From: Aulostomus chinensis
Lineage: Eukaryota > Chordata > Actinopteri > Syngnathiformes > Aulostomidae
Assembly: GCA_037954235.1 (NCBI GenBank)
Contig: JBBMOA010000002.1
Span: forward strand, 5,332,051 to 5,396,050
Reading direction: 5' to 3'
DNA: 64,000 bases
Made by a program: the position numbers and the translations under genes
Notes under the pieces: model-generated
Told to the model about the DNA's origin: nothing
Databases searched by the model: none
The model's input: only the letters and a program-made list of their open reading frames with translations
Shown: piece by piece, positions 10,905-24,300 of the stretch
How positions within the stretch are numbered: the stretch's first letter is position 1
How the letters are laid out: every line of letters starts with the position of its first letter

Positions 10905-11670
10905 TAAACATACACGTGATTTCATATAGCTTTCATATGATCAATTCATATTATCTACGAATGCCGGGATGCTCAACCTTTGTTCCTCTGTGGGCCAAAA
11001 CTCAAACAAAATGGTGGACTCGTCTTCTGTCTGCCTACCACTGCCGCGGCATGGTTCCTTCTTACCTAAACCAGTAGCTGCTCTTTCACTTCTTAATTAG
11101 GGCCCACATCATCATCGTCATTCTTACGATTCTTCATTATTGTTTTGTTTTGACACTTTTAGGCTCAGATCAGTTCTGCTATTGGCAGCCTCAGAGAACT
11201 ACAAGCATGGCTGCCAACAGATGTGAAACTAAAAACTCAGCAAGTGTGAAATTCTCAAACTTTCAAGTTGCTGAAACTTTTTAATACCCATAAATTGCTG
11301 CAGTGCTGCATTTGTCCAACAAGTCAGTGATAATTCTGGTGTCTGTATCAAACCCTTGGAAAGACCACGGCCCACGAAGCTGAACGCTTTCAAATGAAAA
11401 CAATAAAAGGCAAAGGGAAGAGGACACACCGCTGGGAACTCAGTCCCGGGTGTATCGAGCCACTCCAGAGGTACCCACGAACAACACGATGATTCATCCA
11501 GTTGCAGCCATGTTTGCCCAAATCTACAGAGTCCATCTGTTCCTGGAAATTTAGCTTTCAAAACAAAAATCCCTGTTTTCTCAGATACTTTAATACACTG
11601 CATGTCCAAGTATGGAGTAGAGTAACAGATACCGGGTCGGACATGGGTCTCCTCACAGGATTAGTTCTCA
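10905..11670. other. Spacer between ccnb2 promoter and TA tract
   Basis: No gene or named repeat is recognised here. AT-rich sequence lies close to the ccnb2 CCAAT boxes. Confidence 0.5.
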
Positions 11671-11671
11671 A

Positions 11672-12138
<467 letters not shown>

Positions 12139-12179
12139 GTGTGAGGATTTAAACTAAAACCTCAAAACAGGATCAGGAG

Positions 12180-14741
12180 ACGGGAGTCACAAAGAAACTT
12201 TATATAGTTTTCAAGTATTCAAAACTGTTAAATAAGTACAAGATGTGTTCACATGATTTACATATCGGACAATATACGCACTGCCCATTTTTAATTCTCT
12301 TTACAGGATTCCCACTACCCACGCAACACGCTAAAATGTCCGCAAACTATTCACATTTGTTTTTGTTGTTTTTTTACTTTTTGAATCGATGGGAGAACTC
12401 GACAGCTGTCTATTGGACAAAGACCACACAGACGGTACACCTGGAACAGTTTACAGTGCAGGATGGAGACGTCTGACAGAGGGGAGGACAGACTGAGCCA
12501 GGTTCAGATCGTGATTAGCTGCTGGTGATATGAACAGTACATATTAACACAAGAAAAGTGGGTTAACATTCATCTCAGTTGATCCCTTAATCTAGTGGGC
12601 CATTAAATACAATTCACACGACAAAAATAATATACAGAAGGACTGACGGGAGACTCTGAAGTGTAAATATTATCAAGGGGGAAGCAAATGGCTGAATATT
12701 TTTAATTTGCGTTACAAATTTGGTCTAAATGTGTCAGAAAGCTCTTTGTTAAGGCACCTAATGCTGTTGGATACAGTAGTTTTAACATTTTGCAAAAAAC
12801 AGAAAGCTTATCTGCCCCTTTAAGAACACAAAAACAAGTTTAAATAAACTAAGTATGACTGATTGTAAAATGAGTATTTCTTACAGAATTAGGGCCTGAA
12901 GAAGTTAATGCTGCCATCCATAATAATGAAGGTACACAGGACAAACTTAAGAGTTGGTAATGAAACAGAGTAGCACCATAGAAAAATAATACAAGTTTCT
13001 AAGCTAGTAAGTGCATTTCAGACATGATATCAATCCCCAAACTTGTGTCGATGGATGTATCAGTACATCAGCTGATGGTGAAGAAACTCCAGACTGGACC
13101 GGTGACAAAACAAATCTCATAATTCTGCTGGGAAACAAGAGCCAGTCTTTCTGTACATTACTTTGAGAATTACACGTTTAAAAAGCATCTAGGTAGCCTT
13201 CACAAACGGACTATCATTCGGTTGTTGAAAAGAAATTCCACGCGTGCCATGTTAGCATTACAGAGTAGCCTCAACGCAAAGGTCCAAAGAACAGGAACAG
13301 GGAGTTTCTCCCACAACCCTTGGACTGAACTCAACCCATTATAAAACCTTGTGTGCTTTACTTCTTGGAAACCTGCAGTTTAAAATGTATTTACAGCACT
13401 GTCGTGAACTGCAGGGAGCTGAATTTCCGGAATTCTCTCAAGGTCTTCATGACTTCACTTGTACACTACATGATTAGAAATGAAGTGATTCTTAACCAAG
13501 GAAGCTACTGGGATAATGAGAACATGGCACTTGGATCCAAGCGGACTGACTGACAGATCTAATAATGCCTCTGGACCAACTGCACCACACTGGGACATCC
13601 AGTCTGGTTTGCCACACAAAAATTACAAATGAGAGAAAAATGAAGTTCAATAAAAACCTGCCTATGAGACAGAGGGGATAGTCACCAAACTGTACACTTT
13701 CTACAATACTCATGTCCATTATGAATATAACAAGTGCATCCACTCAAAGGATCGTTGACCTTAAAACAAACGGTTGTTTTTCACCAAGCACCTGGCCACA
13801 TTTCTCCGAAGTAGTAGGGAACAAAAGCCAATTCCTGCATAGTATGTTGTGTAAATGCCACAAGAATGCGTAGGGCAAGTGCAACTTTTGCCTAGAAGCA
13901 ACAAAATGCAACTTTTGCCATGGCAACGGTGACCTCTGCTGCCACGGAGCGTAAATACAGGACGCGGGCGCAGGCTGAGCGGGAAATGCAATTTAACACG
14001 GTCTTTCACCCAAGACGTACATTCTGCCTTGCAAGCACAGCAAGTATAGGCGTCTTGAGCTCAGTGACATTTTTCTTTGTGATTCCATCTTGGTTGTCTG
14101 AAGAAGCCTACAGCTGAAAGCCTGAAAGACAAAATGCACGCTTTGGTTCAGATGGCGCTCGAAAGGAAGTTTGGCTCAAATTGGAAGTGGTGTTTAAAGA
14201 TGAGCCATAAGTACGGTTTTAATGTTGTGACCCCCCCTCGCCGTGCTGTTGTGGGGCAGTTGAAATCTTCCCAGAGTTGGGTGTCACTGGCTGATGCGGG
14301 TCATGGCGGGGGAGATATCAGGCGGCGCCCGTGCCTTCCAGAGCCGTTGCGAATTAGGAGGCCTTAAGGTTTGGTGGGGATTATCAAGAGTGTTGGCGTG
14401 CATGCAGGGGCAGGTGTGCAGAGGTGCAGTGGGACTGAAAACGCGGCCCATTGCAAGTCAGTGCACCATCGACTTGATTCGGAAGCTGTTATTCAAAGAT
14501 CAAATCGTTGCATAATGTTGCTTTGAACCAATTAACTTAAAGCAGAAACACATCGATAAATGCAATTCAAGTGAAACACAGACATTTGTTTTAGGGTAAC
14601 ATCCCCTCTAGTAATGTTCAGATTCTCAATTTTTGAGCTTTTTTGTTTGTTTTTAAATAACTGTACTTCTTTTACATCAACACAACAGTTGATCAGCGGG
14701 TCATCTTTATTTACAGGGAAAGGAGTGATGAGCTCCACAAC
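12180..14741 (-). other. kmt5b: Probable long 3' UTR of kmt5b
   Basis: This is AT-rich, non-coding sequence directly downstream of the kmt5b stop codon. A canonical AATAAA lies at 14711-14706, only about 31 bp after the stop, and a variant TATAAA at about 12204-12199 next to the TA tract. The UTR could therefore end early or extend some 2.5 kb. The segment 13920-14460 is more GC-rich than its surroundings and its origin is unclear. The short repeat GCAACTTTTGCC occurs twice at about 13880-13920. Confidence 0.4.
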
Positions 14742-17700
14742 TTATGCATTGAGCCTCAGAGACTGATCCTCTCTCCTCCTGGAGGAGATATCGATGTCTA
14801 TGGAGTCTTTACCCAAAATAAGTCGGAGGCGCTTCGCTGGAGGAAGTGGAATGAAATCATCTTCAAACTCATTGTCGAAGTAATCATCCTCCTCCTCCCC
14901 TTCCTCATCATTATCCTCTTCGGATGAAGGATCTGCCATGACCTTTTGGGTCCGATGGCCACCATTCCTGGCCTCCAGACTCTGAGCCATGTCCCCATTA
15001 TAGGACATCTGGTCAGCCTTAATCTGGGATATTCTCCGTGCATCGTCCTCTCTCTTCAGCTGGATCTTCAGCTTGGTCGAGTTACTGTGGACCACAGGAG
15101 CAAAGCCGTTATTCAGTTTGGCTATGTATGAGCTGCCCATGTCCTTGTCATGGTCCTTACTGAACTTGATGCTAATCTTGCTGGAAGAGGCCGAGTTGAC
15201 GGAAGAGGCAGAAAGGTTAGAGGAGCCAATGACATCATTGGGGTCATTGGTCTTGCTACTACTGCTGTCTCTCCGCCGGCGGAGCGTCAGTTTGGGGATG
15301 CCTGTGTTGTTCTCCAGGATCAGCTGAGCATCGTAGCGCGTGATCTGGCGCTTCTTCTTCCCCTTGTCCTGGGACCGGCAGCCGCTCTTACCCTTGTCCC
15401 TGCGGAGGGATTTGCTGCCATTGGTCACCCCATTGTAGTCCCTGTGTCGGTCAGAGAAGCTGAACAGCATATTCCCACAGTCTGAGTAGTTAGTGGTGTG
15501 ACCAGCAGCCACTGGCATGAACGGCTCTCCGTACGAGTCCTCACATTTAATTGTCCGCTCGGTCCTGAGCCTTGTCAGCCGTTTCCGTCTGGTGCACGAG
15601 CCTCTTCTGGCAAAGCCAGGGTCCAAGGCTGGTTGCTCCAGTCCCATGCCGTGACGGAGATACTCCTCAATGTCTGTTGGCTCTGTTTTAATGACCACTC
15701 CACCAGGGACTGGGCTCAAGCCATGCATAGCACTTGGCTCCAGCTTAACACCAGCTGCTGTTTCCTGGGCCTTAACAAGGGTCCTGGTGGACCTGCGAGT
15801 TCTGTATGTTGAAGACTGGCTTCCCTCACTGCTTTGCACAACTGGGAGATAACCATTTTCCTTGGCAGCATGCCGAGTCAGGCAGCCCCGCTGGCCCAAA
15901 GTTTGCTGCACCAGTTCCTGCCCATCCTTCTCCTTCTTGATGGTGACACTTTTACACAGTGACACCTTTGAGTCCCTGAGACCCAGCTGGCAAGTCTCTC
16001 CTTTGGCCAACTCCTTGGGTTCTGCACCCCTCCTGTGACTCCGCAACTGGACTTTACTTAGTGAAGGCTTGGATTGGGATTTTAGTCTCTTTGGTACCCT
16101 GTTATTGTTTACACGACCTTGTTTTGAACTTGAGGTAGTAAGGGCTCTTGACAAAGTCTGTCTGGTTTGAGTCCTGTTTTTAAACTTGAGGCCAGATGAT
16201 GATGATGATGATGATCTTTTTCTGGCAGCTAAAAGAAAAAGACAGAAAGTTGCCCATAGGTGTAATAATTCATGTACTTTTTCTCAGTGAGACTACATTT
16301 TTAACCAAATTCCAATGAATTCATAAGAAAACGAAGAGCATAAGTAAAGATGCCATCATTTATGAGCATGCGTCGGTTCTGGACATGATTGTAAGGCTGA
16401 AACATAAAAGCCTCCACTGTTATTCACATGTATACACAGAATTCATCAATGCAGTTGTGGCAAGCTGCCTTCACCATTCTGCACGGCCACAAGAGAATTC
16501 CTCTGTGGTCCCCATTCTTGTGTTTGGGACCTGAAATGTTACATCAGCTTGGGGAACTGCACGAAGACAGAGAGAACTGGGAGGGAATTCTTACATTGAT
16601 GTGTTTTTGGCATTTCCTGAGAGTCTACGTCGGTGTGAGAGCCAACAGAGTGGCTGTCTGAACTCCTGTTTCCTTCTCCTAACTTCTTCAACCTGTTGAG
16701 ACGCTTGTCTGTCTCCCGCAACCCGTACTTGCTGTTGATCACCGGCACTTCCACTGGCAGCCCAGCTTTGGATTTGAAAGCACCAGTGCCACGTCTGTAA
16801 AACAATTAAAATCGTACACACTTCTTTTCACTGATTTTAAGACACCATCACAAATGTTGATGTTTAAACGCCAACTACCGAAACTGTGAACAGGAAAAAT
16901 TTTCATGACGTGCTAAAGAGGAGGAGTGAACAAGGTCCTATTGTGATCAATTACCAACTCTAAGAAAATGGCATGTTTTTTGATTTTTTTTATCCCTCCC
17001 TCCATTTTCCTCCTCTTATCCTGTTAAGGGTGGTGGGGGTGGAGCCTATCCCAGCAGCCTTCAGGTGAGAGGCGGGGTTCACCCTGGACGGGTCACCAGT
17101 CCAGGGTCCTGGTCACCGCGGGGAGTGATTTTTTTTCTAAAATCAATTACATATTAACTGATATTTAATAATAAGCCTGACGTTAAAGGTAGCAGTGGGG
17201 ACTGAACCTGAAACTTCATGGAGGGCCTCAGAACAAAAGCAGACATTTCTGTGTCTCGCCTGTTGACTTGCTTTGCTATGCTTGCTAGCATCCTGGCAAA
17301 TTAAAAAAATTACAGTACAAATACACTACATATTCAAGCATGTGTGTGTGAGTACTGAATACCTCACAAAACAACAAAAACGGATTAATATTTCAGATCA
17401 TTTGTTTTTATTATTAGGCTTGTTCATTATTACTTTTATTATTTCACTCCACTATGGGCCCTGCTGGTATAGAAACTCATTTACTTTTCTGATAATGAAT
17501 TTTTCCATTATATTGCAATCAAAATGGTACACCTACCGTTCACATGTGTAGCATTCGCAAAATTCATTATTTTCCCCAAAAAAGCCATCTCCATAGTAAC
17601 ATGATATTTCCTCTCCTGGCTCAATGTCCCTCAGAACCTTCACACAGGCCGTGTCCCGTCCTGTCGATACAAACTAAAAAAAAAACAGTCAACAGATCAA

Positions 17701-20700
17701 AGTGAATTTACGGAGTTCCCATGTTAACACACAATGTTTCTTGTCATCTTGGAATATAAAAGAAATCTACCTTGCAGTTTGGTCGACAATCTGAAAAAAA
17801 TAAGAGGAGACAAGGGAAACGATTAAAGAGGTGTCTTTGTGATGAAAGACATGAATCCTCATGTCAGCACGCTGCTGCTGCACAGGCCCTCACGGATCGA
17901 CCTCACAGACTTTTAGTGACCGCTGCAACTAAAAAGGCTTGATTTTGCTGCAGGTTTTCACAGAAATTCCAATGCACATTTTAAGGTTTCCTTTTTTTGG
18001 GGCAAAATTGAGATTTGAGAATAAAATGATTAACAAAGCCCTGAAGAACATCGTGACTTCAACTCTGCCACGCATCTTTCTGTCCAATGGCACCACACTG
18101 AAGAACTGCCGTATAAAAGACGTTGCTTTTTTCACCACCAGTGCGGCATCAGGGTTTTAGTCATGCCCCTGCTCGTCGGAATCCATGTTGGTCACTCTGC
18201 GGTCTGCATGCTAGGGAGTTGTGACCATACACACATGCTGTACACACAAAGACAGCTGGTGGGCATAGGGTTCACACACTCAGAGGACAGGTTGTTACGT
18301 TCACAGATGCACGCATTAACTTGAATTAAACCAAGCATTTTTTGCAGTTATGTTATCGCGAGGACCAACTTTGTGACTGCCATCAGATTAATCGTGCAGC
18401 AACACCTTCAGGTACACACAAATAGGTGTATGAGCTCATGAAAGTGCTGTGTGTCCTCAGAAAGAATGCATGAGCCAGTCTCCTAAGGTTGACTAGAAGC
18501 TAATGGTAACGGCTGGCTAACGGCAAAATTGTTGAAAGGGTACGTTCACAACATCTCACATCCACGTCTTCTTTATCCGGCCATGTGCTTGGTAATCCAC
18601 AACAAAAACACACCACCACCACCCTCCAACAATGGTCTTGAGTTTTTTAATGCATTTTTTTTGGATTGTTTTGCTGTTAGCTGTCAACTCCTATAAGCCT
18701 GAAGCTAAACATACATGGCTGGCTCCTTCTGCATTCTGGAGTCAGAACAAAGGTGGGCAAGTGTGAAGATTCATTCCTGACTGTGGCAATCAACATCCAA
18801 GTCATTATCGGATGGTGTCGTCTTTTAGTCTTTCATTAGGCTACATCGGTCATCCCAGAGAAGGCAGTCGTAGTCGTATTATTCAGGATGCAAAGCGTGA
18901 ATTATTATCACTTCTTCTAAGAGCTCAAACTTCATAGTTTTGAGAGTAAAAGCTTTCATCTGCAGTCAGCAGCAACATGCTGAACCTGTTGTTGGCTCTG
19001 ATGGCTCAGCAGCCAGGCTTCAAGAACACCAAACAGCCAAGATGGTGAAAAAGTCAAGCATCTGGAGTAACTTCTGAATGAGCAGAAGTGACCCCATAAG
19101 CGCTGAGTGCCTGATCTACCAAACGAAGCTGGCATATCACAAAAACACAGAGTTTGACTGATCGCGCTGACACGTCATCACTACACATGAACCTGCACCG
19201 GAACACTGAGGTAAACAAACGACAACACGGACGTCATCGAGTCGCACGTTAGCGTTGTCGTTGCGTGCATTGCTATGTTGTCTCTTTTACAAAGCAGACA
19301 AACTCGGCGCAGATGGAAAATGTCTGAGCGCCACTGCAGCGAAGGAGGATGACGTTTTTGGCTCGACTGGAAGGGAGCAGCAGAAGCTACAGGTGAAGCC
19401 TGACAGGTGGCAGAGAGACAAAATCAGGATGTGACAGGAAGGTCGCGAGAAGCCTGAGACGACGCGGGTTACATTTTTCACACTGCAGGCGAGCTGCGTC
19501 GCTAAACACCCGGGTCGCTTGGCGAGTTGGTCGAATTGCAGAGTCGACCCTTTCAGAGTGCCAAAAAACCGTGTTGACCAGCATTTCTGGTGCAGTGTGA
19601 AGGGGCTTAAGTCACCACTGAGCCGTCACACTTGCTAGAAATTTCTATGGCAAATGTTGCTTAATTGGTACATATTTATTCGGTTAAACGTTAATTTTGT
19701 TGAAGCTTTGATGATTGGCAGGGAACTAAAAGCTAAACTTCGAAGCCCCAAAAACATGATCTGCAAAAGAACTGGTGCTGGAGGGAAACAGTTCCTCTGA
19801 GCTCCAAACACCTTTAACGTCTGCAGGACCATGCTGAGGATGGTGGCCAGTGCCATCCTGATTGCTGTTGTGTGCTGGGGCAGCACACTGAAGGTAGCAG
19901 ATGCCAACAGACTTAACAAACTCATCCGGAAGGCCGGTGACGTTGTAGGGGCAAAGCGGGACTCTGACGCTGGTGACAGAGCGGAGGATGTTGTCTAGAC
20001 TCCACACAGTCCTGGACAGCATCCACCACCCCTCCATCAAGTCCTGGTTCAACACAGGAGCACATTCAGTGCTGGACTGATCCCACCTCAATGCACCACA
20101 GAGCGCCACAGGAAGTCATTCTTACCTGTGAACATCAAACTCTTCAACTCCTCCCTCTGAGGGATTCATTACTTAACTGTGCAATACTCTTGTTAGAACT
20201 ACTGTGCTTTGTAAATAGTTTAAGCGTATTCTTACTCTTACACTTTCTTATTCTTATTTCTTAAAGTCTGCACTTTCTAATTATTGTAATTTGTAACTTT
20301 ATACTTACTTTCTAGTACTTCGAGAGCTTAATAACTAACAACAGAATTTCCCCCTGGGATTAATGAAGTATTCTGATTCTGAGAACACCTATCTGTGAGT
20401 ACTTGAAAGACATAATTCAGTTGCTGGGTAAAGTACCAATTCAATTTGAAGATCTTGTTTGAAATTTTTGTCAAATAGCAAACCTCTGCAACTTGTGCGG
20501 ACTTTGTTCGAAAAGGCTTAATTTTGTGCGACTGCACTACCCTCAAGGGAGTGGTTACAGCACTGACGCCGCCCAGGCAGGAGGGATTTGGGACTCGTAC
20601 CATGATTGATGAAAGCAGCTGGCCCCAACCAGAGTTGTGCACAATTCTTTCGAGTGGAATACATGACACTGAAGTCATTCTCCCCATGTCGGAGAAGCAA

Positions 20701-21886
20701 GTTTTCTTCACTCTCTGAGAGCTCAGCAATGCATCCCACTAAGTATTCGATCTTGTCGTTTCTCTTCCTGTAAAACAAAACCAGGTACAAAAGGACATTA
20801 CAGATTCTGTTAAAGTGCTTTTGCAGTACTTGTACGTGTCAGCTACCACGTAAGAGAAGAAATAGTTGGTCAGTTTCTGTGTATACAAAGTTAACACAAG
20901 CAGTTTCTCAACTTGACTCGCTGAGATTTTATACCAATGGCAGTATGACCTCACCATTCCTTGGTTGCCACAATTTTAGCTCCGTTTTGCTCTGATGAAT
21001 AGCGATTACAAGGAAGAATCTCAAACCCACTGTCAGTGGCAAACATCCGCAGATACACAAAAACCTGTGCAAAAGACAAACAGAGTATTTGGAATATTTG
21101 TAAGGCTGATGATGTTAGATTATTACATTATGATCAAGATCAAATTTTACATGCTGCTTGAAGAGCTTTTCTTGAGATTTTGTCTTGTGGAGAAAAAGAT
21201 TCCGGGACCAGTCCCCTGATGTCAAAGCTCTAAAAGCTTTCTCCAGGTTATCGTGTTTTTTGAAGCGTTCAATGATCTCCTTCAGCTCCTCTTGCCTCCC
21301 CTTAATTGGTCGAAATCTGCTGGGCAATTTCAAAGGCACAAGACAAAGATATGAATGTATAAGTCAGGGGGAAGAAGTCTGAGTACTGGAAAGAATGCTT
21401 CATGTGCCTGCGTAACCTTGCACTTCGACTGCAATAGAGCTCCTGACCTGGTGTTCATTTTGTGTGTTTGAAAGCCCAGGTAGGGATCCAGGATGAGGCT
21501 TGTGGTCAGGTCATCATTCTCACACAACTCCTTGGCAGTCATTCCTGAAGAGGGCACATAGCGCCTCTCTGCCTCCAGGGTGGCTGCATGAAACCCTGTA
21601 AAGAAGAAATACAAACAGATGAATGTTACAAGTGGAGTAACTGCTAACTAAGACATTGTTGACTTCCACCCATTTTACTCACTGCGGCTACATCTTCGGT
21701 TTCTGGGATGGACTTTGTTGTGGCGTAGGGACGCCCGCTGTGAATGCTGGGAGCGAGTCTGGCTCTGGCTCACTGATTGCTCGCTGGTCAACTTGTTTCC
21801 GTGTCGTCTGCCATTTAATACCATGTTCTTGGATTCGCCCAGCCACTTCATGCCCACAAGCCCCCTGGTCCAGTTGCATTTAGTCT
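14742..21886 (-). CDS. kmt5b: Histone H4K20 methyltransferase KMT5B (SUV420H1), nine coding exons
   Basis: KMT5B makes H4K20me2/me3 using S-adenosylmethionine, and acts in heterochromatin, DNA repair and replication origin licensing. The first coding exon starts near 21886 with ATG at 21851 (MKWLGESKNMVLNGRR). Exons then run 21595-21448, 21319-21151, 21064-20955, 20767-20601, 17790-17771, 17673-17537, 16794-16595 and 16228-14742. Phases match at every junction and the protein is about 868 residues (human 885). N-terminal SUV420 motifs include RYVPSSGMTAKELCENDDL and LGFQTHKMNT. The SET domain shows HGENDFSVMYSTRKN, AQLWLGPAAFINH, DCRPNCK and PGEEISCYYGDGFFG. The post-SET zinc cluster CECYTCERRGTGAF follows. 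The long last exon carries the acidic tract and the conserved ending FEDDFIPLPPAKRL...RREDQSLRLNA, which distinguishes KMT5B from KMT5C. An upstream splice acceptor at 21889-21887 means 5' UTR exons lie further upstream. Confidence 0.96.
16996..17125 (-). repeat. Truncated family A repeat in kmt5b intron
   Basis: The GGTGGAGCCTATCCCAGCAG...GGCGGGGTTCACCCTGGACG segment is the same family as at 6838 and 44605, in the intron between the last two post-SET exons. Confidence 0.8.
17771..17790 (-). CDS. kmt5b: kmt5b 20-nt microexon (DCRPNCK)
   Basis: Twenty bases between a TTTTTTTCAG acceptor and a GTAGAT donor complete the codon for Asp left by the upstream exon and encode CRPNCK. They supply part of the N-H-D-C-R-P-N signature of the SET fold. 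The upstream exon ends at 20601, so the intron is about 2.8 kb. The 20-nt length restores phase 0 for the next exon, which begins FVSTGRDTACVK. Confidence 0.9.
19640..20390 (+). mobile_element. Non-LTR retrotransposon 3' end in kmt5b intron
   Basis: The plus strand ends with the characteristic fish LINE terminus (AATTTCCCCCTGGGATTAATGAAGTATTCTGATTCTG, here at about 20345-20381). Upstream is text seen in Rex1/L2-like 3' coding ends (CACAGAGCGCCACAGGAAGTC, CTCCTCCCTCTGAGGGATTC). It is 5'-truncated and inserted antisense to kmt5b. The clade is not firmly assigned. Confidence 0.65.
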
Positions 21887-21899
21887 CTGAGATGAAGGA

Positions 21900-24300
21900 A
21901 CCCTCTTGAGTGGGGAAGACTGGGGTCTACAGTGTGAAATCTGGGAGCAGAAAACAACAACACACACAAATATAATCAGACAGAGGGACAACAAGCCAGG
22001 TAATCATGAAACTGGCTACATTCACTGCAGCAGCTGTCAAAGACAAAGAATGCAACTACCATCACTGTTGGGTGAGGATCGACCTAAATTCCTTCTTCAG
22101 TTCACACGTTAAACTAATTTGTCTTAAAGGGAGTAACCACGAGCTAATCTCTGATGACAGGTGTGGGATGAGGCAAAGGCGTTCAGGAAAAGCAGGTCTG
22201 CGTCTGGCTGGGGATTCATCCATCACACGCAGCCTATAATTCATTCAAAAGTGCCTCTGTCCACTTTGCACAACCATCCCATTATCTGCATACAGACGCT
22301 TCACCTCTGCCAATAAACACGAACAGCGTTTGAAGTGCATCTGCAGTATCCCACCGGAGACATCCATTGCAGCCCGTACGTTGCAGCGGGTGAAGTGCCC
22401 AGTGTGGGAGCACCAGTCAACATCCCTAGTGGTGACGAGTGTTGTTGACACTACGCGAGACTTCACATGCAGCCGAGTTGGAGAAACAATTTCAAAATGA
22501 TCCTGTAGCGCCGCTTACTGGTAACCCGAAACTACATAGTGGGTCCCCACCGAATGCAACAGCAATATTCGGTGCTATCATCCGTGCATGTGAAATGTAG
22601 TTATTTAGAGGAGCGGACCGTGTGAACGCCTCGCTGGCCAGCACTAAATCGACGTCAGTAAAAGTGTAACATCACAAATGTTTAGACATCCATTGAGGCT
22701 TCGTGTATCTTGTCGTGTGTCGATGTGTAGCAAGTGACATCGTCCGATTATAACTGTAGCATGAAACGCTCCTCGTCGTCAGATCAGAAGCTAACGTTAG
22801 CCACCAAAACACGACACCCCACCACGATCCGGGAGGGCTGTGGAACCCCGGAAGGCCCCACCGACACTTGAGGCCGAGATCGCATCGGCGTTATCAATTT
22901 AGCCAACATTGTTTGCTAACAACTGCCCTCTCTCCACCCATTCGCTCGGTTAGCACCGGGCTAGCTACCACGGGCGACGCCAGAGAGATGCCCGCTCGGC
23001 CGCGGTGGTTAGCGTGCAGCAGACGCCGGCATGATGCCCTGACAATCTGCAACAAGAACAAGCAGGAACACTGACTGATGGCGATAAATACACATATACA
23101 CACACGAACAGGATCAAGCCTTTAGATTGATAATTACATGTAGCGAAAATTACAATTGACCAACATATTAATAATGCACTCACTGCACATCTCAAGGCTT
23201 TTAAAATTTTGATTACGCATGCAAATCGCCAACTTTAATCCCCGGTATGTAATACCCATCATCTGCTATCGGAGCACCGTTACAACGTTACACCAGCGGT
23301 TCCTTTGCCATTTACGTTGCTTACTTCTGGGTTTGTTAGCGAGCAGTTCCAGCTAGCTATCAAACTTCACCTCATCAGGCTGCTAACTTAGCTTCGCCAG
23401 CTAGCACAGACAAAAACACATGTAGGCAAAAACAAAATGCCAGTTCCATCTCTTCATTGCGTGTATAAGACAGTGTATCATCCATAAGCAACTGCTTGAC
23501 GGGGATGCCCGGTGGTTCGCTGCCCTCAAGTCTCCTTAGGTGCATGAAGTGGCAGCCTACCTGGAAACCACTGGACCACGGCAGCACTCACTCGCTAACA
23601 TACCAACATTAGCTTAGCTTGTTTGATGTGGAAGCTACTGGCTAAATCTCTAATTTGTAAGCGTGTATTGGATTGACGTACATAGATTCTTGGACTTATC
23701 ATCCTCGACAGTTTACCAGAGCAAAAATAATGATCGGTGGTTATGCATGATGGTGGCTATCAGTTCAATAAGCTTTTGAGAATTTTCACGCAATGGTATC
23801 GTTAAATGTCTTGGAGTCGACAACAGAGAAAGAACAAACACATGTGATAGTCAATGTGTGATTTTTCTCAAACGACCACGAAATAAAACAATACTCCTGG
23901 AAACTCACCCAAATTTGGCACGACACTGCAAATATCACAGGAAACACATTTTTTGGGGGAAATTAACATTAAAATTCAAGATGGCGGCCTTGCACGGGAG
24001 AGAAAGGCGCAGCACGGCTCTCCCAAAGAAAGTAGATCCAACGAATACGCAATCGTTCCAGCATTCCGACAAAAACACGCAGCGAGACAGGAGACGAAAT
24101 GTGAAGCTCGAAAATTTGACGTTGTGTCTGACTTAGCCTCACTCCAACAAAGGTAAAAATAAATAAATAAATAAAAACATATGTATGTATTCCCTTGTGA
24201 AGTGGTTGTCGGACGTACACAAAAGTAGTGCTGCATAAACAAACCTATTTACGCTTCCTAAAGAATCCAACTGCAGCTCGAACTGGCGTCTACCTGCGGG
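21900..24300 (-). promoter_or_regulatory. kmt5b: kmt5b upstream region, probable 5' UTR exon(s) and promoter
   Basis: A splice acceptor just upstream of the ATG exon shows that transcription starts further upstream. CpG-containing sequence rises at about 22780-23060. An AAGATGGCGGCC motif, which matches YY1-type elements found at the start of many TATA-less housekeeping transcripts, lies at 23978-23989 on the plus strand. The transcription start and the leader exons could not be placed exactly. No separate protein-coding gene is recognised. Confidence 0.4.

Noticed and set aside
15073..15812. Plus-strand ORFs opposite the kmt5b last exon
   Set aside because: They are shadows of the conserved kmt5b coding sequence on the minus strand.
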